Shown here: in pieces, positions 47,894-56,288 of the stretch
Layout: every line of letters starts with the position of its first letter
Position numbering within the stretch: the stretch's first letter is position 1
Source of the DNA: Anaerolineales bacterium
GTDB lineage: Bacteria > Chloroflexota > Anaerolineae > 4572-78 > J111
Assembly (NCBI GenBank): GCA_020634935.1
Contig: JACKAT010000001.1
Coordinates: 248,001-312,000 of the forward strand
Direction: 5' to 3'
Length of the DNA: 64,000 nt
Translations under genes and position numbers: made by a program
Notes under the pieces: model-generated
What the model saw: the letters and a program-made list of their open reading frames with translations, nothing else
What the model was told of the DNA's origin: nothing
Databases searched by the model: none

Positions 47894-48984
47894 TCGTCGG
47901 TGGAGTGGTCGTCCGTGGCCTCAACCTCAGCCTGGACTTGGGCCTCGAACTCTGCTAGCGAGCCGGTTGTAAAGGCAACCTCGCTCAAGCGGTCAAGAGC
48001 CGCCAGGTCGAGTACAGCCCAGGCCGCGTCGAAATGGTCGAGCGAAACGGCGAATCGCTGGGCCAGAAAGCGCCGCAGGAGCTTCAAGGTCGCTTCGCGG
48101 CCTTGCTCTAAACCTTCTTCGCGGCCTTCTTCGCGGCCTTGCTCTATGCCTTCTTCGCGGCCTTGCTCTATGCCCTTCTTCAAGCCGATGGCTTCGCCCT
48201 TCTCCAAACCGATGGCTTCGCCTTCTTGTTTCCATTGTTCAGCTAAGGTTGGCATTGGGTTGTCTCCTGTCTCAAAGATGGCTTGCACCACCTCAATAAA
48301 CTCATGCCGCTCGATTTTCTCTGTTCCCCCGGCCACATACCGCAAAATGGTGTGCAGATACTCCAAACCGGTCACTTGTTGCCCTAATGTTTGAAGCAGC
48401 CCCACCATCCCTCGAAATTGCTGCCCAAACTCGTCGTGTAGGATGTATTTTAGCAGCAACAAACTCACTCGTAAAATGACCTCGCCCCGAATCTCCTCAT
48501 CGCTGTAGCGGCTCAAGTCATACAACTGATACTCAAACGTCGGTACATAGCGGCTCAAGGCATCCGGTAGATCAAACAATGCCGCGAAGTCGAGCGGAAC
48601 GGTCCAGGTTTGCCGCCCGTGGTACAGCACCAACGGCAGCACCGGGCGGAAAGGTCGCCCCTGTTTGCGGTCTTGCTCCCAAATTCTGACCTGATAGCGC
48701 AGCAGTTGAAAGGCAATCTCCGGTTCGGGGTAACTCTTGTGTTCGAACAGCAAGTAAATGTAGAGGTCGTGACCGCTGTACAAGGTGACCTGATAGAGCA
48801 GGTCGGAAAAATGTTCTTGCAACTCCGGGTCGATGAAGCTGTCCTTGTGAATATGCAGTGAGGTCAAATCGAGCAGGCTGACAACTTCAGCCGGCAAGTA
48901 ATGATACAAGAAATCGCGGGCGGCGGCCTGTTGCGAGAAGAGGGCTTTGAAGAAACGGTCGTGGGGATTACGCAAATCGGTCAT
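47890..48984 (-). CDS. Rpn/YhgA-type PD-(D/E)XK nuclease (putative recombination-promoting nuclease)
   Basis: 364 residues. The N-terminal ~220 match the Rpn/YhgA-like (PF04754) family: NPHDRFFKALFSQQAAARDFLYHYLPAEVVSLLDL, LYIYLLFEHKSYPEPEIAFQLLRYQVRIWEQ (ExK of the nuclease fold) and VLPLVLYHGRQTW. The C-terminal part carries tandem repeats of GEAIGLEKG/GIEQGREEG, then LKLLRRFLAQRF. Family members nick DNA and promote RecA-independent recombination. It sits exactly between broken RHS cassettes 1 and 2, antisense to them. Confidence 0.85.
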   Translation of the reverse strand: MTDLRNPHDRFFKALFSQQAAARDFLYHYLPAEVVSLLDLTSLHIHKDSFIDPELQEHFSDLLYQVTLYSGHDLYIYLLFEHKSYPEPEIAFQLLRYQVRIWEQDRKQGRPFRPVLPLVLYHGRQTWTVPLDFAALFDLPDALSRYVPTFEYQLYDLSRYSDEEIRGEVILRVSLLLLKYILHDEFGQQFRGMVGLLQTLGQQVTGLEYLHTILRYVAGGTEKIERHEFIEVVQAIFETGDNPMPTLAEQWKQEGEAIGLEKGEAIGLKKGIEQGREEGIEQGREEGREEGLEQGREATLKLLRRFLAQRFAVSLDHFDAAWAVLDLAALDRLSEVAFTTGSLAEFEAQVQAEVEATDDHSTDD

Positions 48985-48986
48985 AG

Positions 48987-49352
48987 TTGATTATAGTAGC
49001 TTTGTCGGTGAATGACCAGCCATTACAGGGCAACCTGCTCAGCAGCGATACGATCACCAACACCTGGGACGCCGCCAATCGGCTGCTAGCGGTCAGCCGT
49101 CAGCCATCAGCCGTCAGCAATATTTACAACGGCGTGAGTGATCGCGTGGGGCAAACGGTGGGCGGCAATACAACGGACTTCGCCTTGGATATCGCCGGAG
49201 GCTTGCCGGAGGTGATCTACACCAGCGAGAGCGAGGTCTACCTGCATCTGCCGGGCGTGATTGTGGCGGAGAAAGCCAACGAAGTGCGCTACCACCTCAG
49301 CGACGGCCCTTCGATAAACTCAGGACAAGCCTCGGCTCGATCCGCCAGGTGA
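48987..49352 (+). pseudogene. RHS cassette 2, upstream part (frameshifted)
   Basis: From about 49026 it repeats cassette 1: GNLLSSDTITNTWDAANRLL, IYNGVSDRVGQTVGGNTTDFALDIAGGLPEVIY, LPGVIVAEKANEVRYHLSDG. A 23-bp insert after DG shifts the frame, and it ends at TGA 49350-49352. The shift makes GTGA, overlapping the GTG that opens the downstream part. A CAGCCGTCAGC-type low-complexity run replaces the NSTNSLTP segment. Confidence 0.75.
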
Positions 49353-50563
49353 CGGATGACAGTGGGGCGGTGGTAGCCTACAATGAGTTCGATCCGTACG
49401 GTAATCCCGTCGCTGGTGGGGGTGATCCCTATGGCTTTACGGGTGAGTGGTGGCAGGATGAGGTTAGTTTGCTGCACCTCCGCGCTCGGTGGTATGCGCC
49501 GGAGACCGGCACGTTCTTGAGCGTCGATGCGGTGGAGAGTGAGCCGGCGTATCAGTATGTGCGAGGGAATGTGGTGAATCGGATTGATCCCAGCGGTTTT
49601 CAATCACCAGAAAAACAATCTATAGTACAAAGCGGAGGTTCTTGGGAAGCAAGGGCTTCATCATTGCCGCTACATTTGAATGCATTGGTAGGATTTCCTG
49701 AATTTTGTCGGAATATGGCAACAAAAATAGATTATGCTCGTTGTATACTACAATATTACGGGCTTAAACCAGCCCCAAATCCAGATACTGGTGAAGATAT
49801 TGATATTTCAGAGGTTATAGGATCAAGTAAAGGGTGTTGGGAAGGACCTGTTCCTTATCGAACTTGGGGATATTTAGAGGGCGTAACAGGTGAAGCGGGT
49901 GTTTTTGGAACTCTGGCTGGAGGTACAGAATTTGTTTATGATTTTGCTAACATGCAAAGCCAAACCTTTAGTTATGGAGGGTTTGGGGCAAATAGTAATA
50001 TATTAAATCCCAGTGTAAGTGCGAATATTTATCTTGCTTATGCTTGGGGATTCAACAGTAGTAGCGAAAATATTGATGTAGATTATGGAGGGCCATTCAT
50101 CACTTATTATTATGGGCGTAATATTGGCAAGGGACCTTTTTCAGGAGGGGGGTTAACATTTAACTCACCAGATTGGTCTATGTATGGGTATGGGGTGTTT
50201 ATTGGAGCTGGCGTCTCATTTAACGATCTTGAACAATACGAAGCCGAACAGTATGGTAATATACCTACAGAATTACCTACATTACCCGGGGGGAAAAATT
50301 CTTCGTATGGTGGAGCCTGGGTTGAGTATTTTCCAACAGGAGTATTGCATAAGTACACAGAGAAGAGAAACAATAGATACACAAAGATTGATCTTGGAAA
50401 ACTGTACTGGCATATTGTATCAGGTATTTACAGCCCATTAGGTACAAGAGTATCATTTTTCGGAGTAGATCCCGTTAATCAATCTAGGGCAGGAGCATTA
50501 ATGCGAGCTAGTATTTATGCACGCGTGCATGATCAGATTTACATCGACTCATACAAGAATTAA
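49349..50563 (+). CDS. RHS core end with a polymorphic C-terminal tip
   Basis: 404 residues. 1-83 are the RHS core end: DDSGAVVAYNEFDPYGNPV, YGFTGEWWQDEVSLLHLRARWYAPETGTFLSVD and YQYVRGNVVNRIDPSGF, where RHS toxins change to their variable tip. The ~320-residue tip is visibly richer in A/T, aromatic and Gly residues (FAYDF-like FVYDFANMQSQTFSYGGFGA, WSMYGYGVFIGAGVSF). I do not recognise its fold or activity. The start is a GTG coupled to the preceding stop. The tip could be a toxin, acquired horizontally. Confidence 0.65.
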   Translation: MTDDSGAVVAYNEFDPYGNPVAGGGDPYGFTGEWWQDEVSLLHLRARWYAPETGTFLSVDAVESEPAYQYVRGNVVNRIDPSGFQSPEKQSIVQSGGSWEARASSLPLHLNALVGFPEFCRNMATKIDYARCILQYYGLKPAPNPDTGEDIDISEVIGSSKGCWEGPVPYRTWGYLEGVTGEAGVFGTLAGGTEFVYDFANMQSQTFSYGGFGANSNILNPSVSANIYLAYAWGFNSSSENIDVDYGGPFITYYYGRNIGKGPFSGGGLTFNSPDWSMYGYGVFIGAGVSFNDLEQYEAEQYGNIPTELPTLPGGKNSSYGGAWVEYFPTGVLHKYTEKRNNRYTKIDLGKLYWHIVSGIYSPLGTRVSFFGVDPVNQSRAGALMRASIYARVHDQIYIDSYKN

Positions 50564-50608
50564 ATCATTCGTGAATATTGAGCGTTTATGTAGTAGGGAA
50601 ATAAAAAA

Positions 50609-51628
50609 ATGATAGGCGGTTTACAAAGTCGGTATTGGGGTATATTAGGGCTTGTTGGCCTTTTATGCTTACTCATTTTATCGTTCATAGGTGTATTTTT
50701 CTTCATCAATGCTTCTTGGCCTTATCAACGTCCATCCTACATAGTAGCTGAAATGAGTGAGAGGCTAGAAGAATTATGGGTATCATCGGACTTTTTTACT
50801 TCGACAAATAGTTTTCCGTCTTGCCCCCTGATTGAGGCGAGCGAAGGTACGTTATTTTTGAGCGGCGGGTTCTCCTGGCCTCCAAGTAATGTTATATATG
50901 CCTTTGATGGAAATACTGGGCAAATACTTTGGAAGCAAAATAATATCGATAGCCATGCGTTTTCATGTTTTTTTGCTACGCCAGAGGCTTTGTTTGTAGG
51001 GTCTAATGGCTCTGGTCGTATTACTGCTTACAACCCAATTAAGGGGAGCGTTCTTTGGACAAAAAAGTTGCCGGGGGCACGTTCCGCTGGCTCTTTTTAT
51101 GTAGTAGATAACATCATGGATGTTACGCCAACGCCGAGAGGGCGTGTTCGCTATTTTGTTAACGCTGAAAACGGAGAGATTCTTCGGGATTTTACAAGCC
51201 CATTTACGCTAAAGACAATGCAGGAAGCTGCTGTACAACTCGGTATTACCCAAACTCACAAAATACATGTTACCCCTTGGCCTATAACTCAAAATGGTGT
51301 TTCCATAAACCAGGATGGATATGGAATACACGCGCATAACCCTAAAACAGATGAGTTATTATGGGAGTGGTCAGATATAAACAGTAATATCTTAGTTACA
51401 AGGGAAAATGTTTATTTTCTGACCTCCGCAAATGAATTGGTAAGATTAAGTCTTCAAACGGGAAGTATCATTGATTTTGTAAAATTCGAGCCTACTGCAA
51501 ATAGTGCATTTGAATCATCCGATTTAGATGCAGATACAAATAAAGTTGCATTTGACGAAAGTACAAATCAGCTCTATATAACTTTCGGCGATAGTGCCCA
51601 GATATTTGCGTTCAGAATAACACACTAA
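50609..51628 (+). CDS. Membrane-anchored PQQ-like beta-propeller protein
   Basis: 339 residues with an N-terminal membrane helix (YWGILGLVGLLCLLILSFIGVFFFI) and PQQ/WD-type blades: VIYAFDGNTGQILWKQNN, RITAYNPIKGSVLWTKK, YGIHAHNPKTDELLWEWSD and ELVRLSLQTGSI. No active-site motif is seen. It begins 45 bp after the RHS tip gene and shares its low G+C, so both probably arrived together. That is the position of an immunity gene, but beta-propeller membrane proteins have many other roles. Confidence 0.65.
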   Translation: MIGGLQSRYWGILGLVGLLCLLILSFIGVFFFINASWPYQRPSYIVAEMSERLEELWVSSDFFTSTNSFPSCPLIEASEGTLFLSGGFSWPPSNVIYAFDGNTGQILWKQNNIDSHAFSCFFATPEALFVGSNGSGRITAYNPIKGSVLWTKKLPGARSAGSFYVVDNIMDVTPTPRGRVRYFVNAENGEILRDFTSPFTLKTMQEAAVQLGITQTHKIHVTPWPITQNGVSINQDGYGIHAHNPKTDELLWEWSDINSNILVTRENVYFLTSANELVRLSLQTGSIIDFVKFEPTANSAFESSDLDADTNKVAFDESTNQLYITFGDSAQIFAFRITH

Positions 51629-51696
51629 GTAATTTTCAACTTTAGGTTTTGTAGATGGGTTGCGACAACGCAACCCATCTTTTTCTTTATTAAGCA

Positions 51697-52090
51697 GCCA
51701 TTACCTACTACAAATCATCAACGGCAACCTCCTCAGCAGCGACACAATGACCAACACCTGGGACGCCGCCAACCGACTCATCAACTCCACAAACTCCCTA
51801 ACTCCCATCTACAACGGCGTGAGTGATCGCGTCGGCCAAACAGTCGAGAGCACCACCACCGACTTTGCCTTGGATATCGCCGCCGGTCTGCCGGAAGTCA
51901 TCTACACCAGCCAGAGCGAGGTCTACCCTTCGACTGCGCCCTTCGTCAAGCTCAGGAAGTTCTCAGGACAAGCCTGCATTTACCGGGCGTCATTGTGACC
52001 GAGAAAGCCAGCGAAGTACGCTACCTGCTCAGCGACGGCCCTTCGATAAACTCAGGACAGGCCTCGGCTCGATCCGCCAGGCGACGGCAT
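51697..52090 (+). pseudogene. RHS cassette 3, broken
   Basis: A third copy of the same RHS segment: GNLLSSDTMTNTWDAANRLI, IYNGVSDRVGQTVESTTTDFALDIAAGLPEVIY, then a ~47-bp insert rich in CTTCGAC..CTCAGGA motifs breaks the frame, and a 23-bp insert follows after SDG as in cassette 2. It ends after SIRQAT with no tip. It looks like a displaced RHS end left by recombination. Confidence 0.75.
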
Positions 52091-52257
52091 TCCTCTTTTT
52101 CAACGATTCTTATCAGATTTGTAGTGGTCAAAATGATGTTCCCCCGATCAAACAACAACAACGGATTGTGGACATAAACGGATAAGACCAGCAAAATCCG
52201 CTCCTTTCGTCAATCCGTTGTTGTCCATTTTTGGCCATAGGTCGTTGACTACTACAG

Positions 52258-52860
52258 ATTCGCTAATTCTATCCAATTTTTCCAACGATTTTTATAATGC
52301 AAGCCAATTCTATCCAATTTTTTCCGCTATTTCGATCGAAAATCACCGGCGGCTAAAATTTTTTCCGTGATCGCGATCGAAAATCGCCGATCAATCCAAT
52401 TTTTCCAACGATTCTTATAATGCAAGCCAATTTTATCCAATTTTTTCCAATAAATCGATCGAAAATCGCCGATCAATCCAATTTTTCCAACGATTTTTAT
52501 AATGCAGGCCAATTCTATCCAATTTTTTCCAATAAATCGATCGAAAATCGCCGTTGGCTAAAATTTTTTCCGTGATCACGATAGTGAAAGGGGGATCGGC
52601 TGAAAAATTTTGGCGAATTTCGATCGAAAACGGCGGATTTTTTTTATGAGATCACGGAATCTAATAGTCGCAAGGGGATCGCCTGAAATTTTTTCCGTGA
52701 TCGCGATAGTGAAAGGGGGATCGGCTGAAAAATTTTGGCGAATTTCGATCGAAAACACCGAATTTTTTTTTATAGACTCGCCGCCAGCGATCCCAAACGC
52801 CGGATATTTTTTATGATCTCGCCGCCAGCGATCTCAAACGCCGGATTTTTTGAAGGAACT
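52258..52860. repeat. A/T-rich, GATC-dense complex repeat block
   Basis: Three copies of a TCCAATTTTTCCAACGATT / ATAATGCAAGCCAATTCTAT module start at 52272, 52395 and 52477 (spacings 123 and 82, both multiples of 41). Each is followed by CGATCGAAAATCGCC. Two copies of a GTGAAAGGGGGATCGGCTG / TTTTGGCGAATTTCGATCG module start 125 bp apart. GATC occurs roughly twenty times. Short open frames here are chance. Nothing marks it as a gene. Confidence 0.8.
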
Positions 52861-53171
52861 CGGGTGAAGCGATCATGATCGGGCGGTTTGGCCAGCCTCT
52901 ATTGTTGATTTCCGAACTTGAATATTATGAAAAGTTTTGGTAGAATGGAGTCACCTAATTCCCCTTATTATTTTGAAGTGTTTTGGCTCAAGCTTTTTAA
53001 CACACAGCAAAGCTGCCACCATTAGCGCGACTGAACTTCATCGAACCTTTCGCCTGATCTGATATTTTCGTTGCTTAAAGTCAGGTTTCGCCGGACTCTA
53101 AGCTATTGAACCATTTGTAGATAACCTATCTACAATCTCTGCGACGCTAAACTGCTGTTAAGGAACAGACA
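52861..53171. other. Gap before the recombinase gene with an inverted repeat
   Basis: No gene is seen. TTGTAGATA (53115-53123) and TATCTACAA (53127-53135) form a perfect 9-bp inverted repeat separated by ACC, 37 bp upstream of the ATG; an operator is more likely than a Xer site because the spacer is only 3 bp. AAGGAACAG is the ribosome site. Confidence 0.45.
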
Positions 53172-54059
53172 ATGAATGATCAAATAGACTATTTCCTAAA
53201 ATTCCTGGAAGAAGAAAAGAAATACGCCGACAATACTATTGCGGCCTACCAGAATGATCTAAGCCAATTTATGCAATTCGTTACAGAGCAAAACGAAAAT
53301 ATCCAGCCGGAAACCTGGACCGAGGTCGGCAAAAACGCGATCTCGGCCTACATTGCGCACCTTAAAAACAGCGGCTACAGTTCCTCCACCGTCGCTCGCA
53401 AAGTGGCGGCCATCAAATCGTTTTTTCATTTCCTGGTTGCTGAGCATGTTATTAAAGAGGATCCCACTTACACGCTTGACTCGCCTAAAGTCAAAAAACG
53501 CTTGCCTAAGGCTATCTCGCCCGGCGAAATCGATAAGATTTTGAAGGCGCCTATTCAAGAAAATGGCCCCAAAGCCCAGCGCGATCTGGCCCTGCTGGAA
53601 ATGTTATATGCCTCAGGTATGCGCGTGACCGAGTTGGTTTCTCTCGATACGAGCGATCTCGATTTTTTCACCGATAGTACCGGCAAAGTGAGGGTAAGAG
53701 GCAAGCGAGCCAACAAGGAAAGAGAAATCCCCCTAACCGGCCATACCATCACCGTCTTAAAAAATTACATTCATGGCGGTCGCGAGCAGTTGGCTCACGA
53801 CCCCAACGAAAACGCTCTATTTCTCAATAATCGCGGGCAGCGATTAACCCGTCAGGGCTTATGGCTTATCATCAAGCACTATGTGGAAGCGGTCGGGATC
53901 TCTTCAGAGGTAACGCCCCATACTTTGCGCCATTCCTTTGCCGCTCATAAATTGAGTCAAGGTAAATCACTGCAAGATATTCAAAAGCTGCTGGGTCACG
54001 CCAATATCTCTACAACCCAGGTTTATGCCCATATCACCCAGGAAAATGAGAAGAAGTAG
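53172..54059 (+). CDS. XerC/XerD-type tyrosine recombinase
   Basis: 295 residues. The N-terminal SAM-like domain (QIDYFLKFLEEEKKYADNTIAAYQNDLSQF) is followed by the catalytic domain with all residues: Arg in LLEMLYASGMRVTELVSL, Lys in VRVRGKRANKEREIPL, HxxR in TPHTLRHSFAAH, His in LLGHANISTTQVY and the nucleophile Tyr in QVYAHIT. Size and motifs fit housekeeping XerC/D (chromosome dimer resolution) rather than a phage integrase, but a single-recombinase Xer role is not proven. A terminator follows. Confidence 0.92.
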   Translation: MNDQIDYFLKFLEEEKKYADNTIAAYQNDLSQFMQFVTEQNENIQPETWTEVGKNAISAYIAHLKNSGYSSSTVARKVAAIKSFFHFLVAEHVIKEDPTYTLDSPKVKKRLPKAISPGEIDKILKAPIQENGPKAQRDLALLEMLYASGMRVTELVSLDTSDLDFFTDSTGKVRVRGKRANKEREIPLTGHTITVLKNYIHGGREQLAHDPNENALFLNNRGQRLTRQGLWLIIKHYVEAVGISSEVTPHTLRHSFAAHKLSQGKSLQDIQKLLGHANISTTQVYAHITQENEKK

Positions 54060-54121
54060 TTCATTTCTGCAATAATGCTTATCAGAAACTTTAAGATTAT
54101 TTGACCATATCTGGTTTCTTG

Positions 54122-54153
54122 ATGCAGAGTCGTTATACCCTCTGCATTTTTTT
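54122..54153 (+). terminator. Terminator of the recombinase gene
   Basis: ATGCAGAG pairs with CTCTGCAT around a 10-base loop and runs into seven T. Confidence 0.85.
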
Positions 54154-54172
54154 ATTTCTCGTAACGGCTCAG

Positions 54173-54277
54173 GCATGTCATTTCGAGGCGTTTTTTGCCG
54201 AGAAATCCCCCCGATGGTCGGTTGCAAACAGCCACTGGGGGGGATTTCTCGCTCCTTCGTCGCTCGAAATGACATGC
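54173..54277. repeat. 105-bp inverted-repeat element
   Basis: Perfect 15-bp arms GCATGTCATTTCGAG and CTCGAAATGACATGC, plus inner arms GAGAAATCCCCCC and GGGGGGATTTCTC. This TGTCATTTCGAG...GAGAAATC type of hairpin is common in many bacterial genomes as a REP/MITE-like unit. It sits between the terminator and the pnp-type gene. Confidence 0.85.
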
Positions 54278-54322
54278 TGGCTGAGTAGTTACTATTTCTC
54301 TAAATTAGGAGATTGGATATTT

Positions 54323-55180
54323 ATGACTACCCCTCAAAAAGATGTCTTTACCTATGCCGATTATCAAGCCGCAGCCGATTTCATTCGCGGCAAAACTGAA
54401 CACCAACCCGAAATTGGCTTAATTTTAGGGTCCGGCCTCAGCCCTCTGGCTGATGAGCTAGAAGCGGCCGATGCTATTCCTTACCAGGAAATTCCCAACT
54501 TTCCCCATTCAGGTGTGGTTGGCCATGCCGGACGGTTGGTGATTGGCCGGCTGGCCGGTCACACGCTTATTACTATGCAAGGCCGGTCTCATTTTTATGA
54601 AGGCTATTCTCAGCAGCAGATCACCTTTCCGGTGCGGGTGATGCAGTTGCTAGGCGTAAAAACGTTGATCGTAACCAATGCCGCCGGCGGCATCAATACC
54701 GGTTTTCGAGCCGGTGATCTCATGCTTATTGTCGATCATTTGAATTTTGTGGGGATCAGCGGTAGCAACCCGCTGCGAGGCCCTAACCTGGCCGAATTTG
54801 GCGATCGATTTCCAAGTATGGCCCAGCCTTACAGCCTCACTTTAGGGGGCCTTGCCCGTCAGGCCGCGCATGAAGTGGGGCTAACCTTGCAGGAAGGGGT
54901 TTATGCTTATGTGGCCGGTCCCTCTTTTGAAACGCCGGCTGAAATTCGCTTCTTAAGCGCGATTGGGGCTGATGCGGTGGGGATGTCTACCGTGCCGGAG
55001 GTCATTGTTGCCAACCACTGCGGTCTGGAGGTGATGGGATTAAGCACTATTACCAACGTTACTATTCGTGAACTCCAATCCGGTTTGGAGACCTCTCACG
55101 AAGAAGTGCTTGAAACCGGTAAGAAAATTGTACCTCAATTAATTCAGTTGCTCAAAGAAATTCTCAAAAAAATTGAATAA
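54323..55180 (+). CDS. Purine nucleoside phosphorylase (PNP family 2)
   Basis: 285 residues from ATG 54323, preceded by TTAGGAG. The longer open frame to 54101 runs through a terminator and a hairpin repeat and is not coding. Motifs: IGLILGSGLSPLADEL, EIPNFPHSGVVGHAGRLV, ITMQGRSHFYEGYS (phosphate His), LIVTNAAGGINTGFRAGDLMLI and GPSFETPAEIRFLSAIGADAVGMSTVPEVIVANH. It cleaves inosine/guanosine with phosphate to the free base and ribose-1-phosphate in purine salvage. Confidence 0.93.
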   Translation: MTTPQKDVFTYADYQAAADFIRGKTEHQPEIGLILGSGLSPLADELEAADAIPYQEIPNFPHSGVVGHAGRLVIGRLAGHTLITMQGRSHFYEGYSQQQITFPVRVMQLLGVKTLIVTNAAGGINTGFRAGDLMLIVDHLNFVGISGSNPLRGPNLAEFGDRFPSMAQPYSLTLGGLARQAAHEVGLTLQEGVYAYVAGPSFETPAEIRFLSAIGADAVGMSTVPEVIVANHCGLEVMGLSTITNVTIRELQSGLETSHEEVLETGKKIVPQLIQLLKEILKKIE

Positions 55181-55400
55181 AAATTGCGCTGTTAAGTTCA
55201 AAACAGTGGGGCGCGTCCCAAATTTTGGGTAAACGAGACAGATTTTAAGCCGATGCGTCCCACTCGGCTTGTCCCTGGAACAGAGCGATCTGGCCTACAG
55301 CATAGGTAGTTGGCCTTGAAGTGATTTGCCACCATTTATCCCTATTTGTATACTTCAGTTTTGATGCAAACCCTACTGAATCGAGATTTTACAACCGCCT

Positions 55401-56159
55401 ATGCTTGAATTTCTCAGGCCTATTGTCGATTTTGCCTTCTGGCTTTATATTGGTCTAGGGTTACTAGGCCTGTTTTTTCTTAGGGTCATGTGGCTGGCCC
55501 GCAAAGATCGAACCCGCTCGATCTTTACTTTGGAGCGTGAAACGGCCAGCGTTCGGTTAACCCGCGCCTTTGCCGGATTTATGATCGTTCTAGCCGGCAT
55601 GTTGGGCGTATATTACCTGGGGTTGGTCACGCCTACCATTGTGCCGCCGCCGCCAGATACGCCCACCCCTACGCCCATTTTAGCCTTACCGCCAACTCCA
55701 ACTCCACCGCCACTCTTGCTCACCCCCACTCAAACGCCCACAGTGCTGCCCACGCCGACGCCGGTAGATGCGCTGATCGATATCAACGGCGCTACGCCTA
55801 CGCCGCTGCCGGCGGCGACCGCGGCCAACCCGGTTACCTCTAGCGGGCAGCCGCCTAGCTGTCCTAACTCGGCGGCCCGGATTTCCCAACCGGGCAATAA
55901 TGCTCAGGTGGCCGGGGTGGTTCAAATTATGGGCGCGGCGGCCATTGACAATTTTCAATATTACAAGTTTGAATTCCGCGATCCAGGTTCGGGCGAATGG
56001 GTGTTTATCTCTCGATTTGAGAACATGGTGCCATCAGGGGTGCTCGGCGCGTGGAACAGCGATACCGTGCCGCCCGGCGATTATGATTTCCGGCTGGTGG
56101 TCGTTGACAACACCGGCAACTTCCCCGAGCCCTGCGTCGTCCGGTTGCAGGTCCAGTGA
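55401..56159 (+). CDS. Two-helix membrane protein with Pro/Thr linker and Ig-like domain
   Basis: 252 residues. Two membrane helices (FAFWLYIGLGLLGLFFLRVMWL and AFAGFMIVLAGMLGVYYLGLV) are followed by a Pro/Thr-rich linker (~80-140) and a C-terminal bacterial Ig-like domain with one Cys pair: CPNSAARISQPGNNAQVAGVVQIMGAAAIDNFQYYKFEFRDPGSGEWVFI ... PPGDYDFRLVVVDNTGNFPEPC. The function is unknown. The domain is probably outside the cell and may bind partners or cell-wall polymer. Confidence 0.7.
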   Translation: MLEFLRPIVDFAFWLYIGLGLLGLFFLRVMWLARKDRTRSIFTLERETASVRLTRAFAGFMIVLAGMLGVYYLGLVTPTIVPPPPDTPTPTPILALPPTPTPPPLLLTPTQTPTVLPTPTPVDALIDINGATPTPLPAATAANPVTSSGQPPSCPNSAARISQPGNNAQVAGVVQIMGAAAIDNFQYYKFEFRDPGSGEWVFISRFENMVPSGVLGAWNSDTVPPGDYDFRLVVVDNTGNFPEPCVVRLQVQ

Positions 56160-56188
56160 ACATAAGTTCTGATTTAGCCTTGGCTAAC

Positions 56189-56217
56189 GTGACAATTTTT
56201 CGAAAAAATGCTAGAAT
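56189..56217 (+). promoter_or_regulatory. Promoter of the DprA-like gene
   Basis: GTGACA at 56189-56194, a 17-bp spacer and TAGAAT at 56212-56217. Confidence 0.6.
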
Positions 56218-56288
56218 CTAGTTGAAGATTCCTCAAGCAGTGGCTATAAATTAAATATCATCGGCTTAGACCTACTTCTATTTTGGTT

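Noticed and set aside
52327..52816. 60-68-codon frames in the A/T-rich repeat block
   Set aside because: They follow the repeat modules, lack ribosome sites and encode only repeated low-complexity peptides.
53115..53135. Inverted repeat as a Xer/dif recombination site
   Set aside because: The central spacer is 3 bp, whereas Xer sites have 11-bp arms with a 6-8 bp core.
54101..54322. Longer N terminus of the purine nucleoside phosphorylase
   Set aside because: It would run through a terminator with a T-run and a 105-bp hairpin element. PNP homology starts after 54323.
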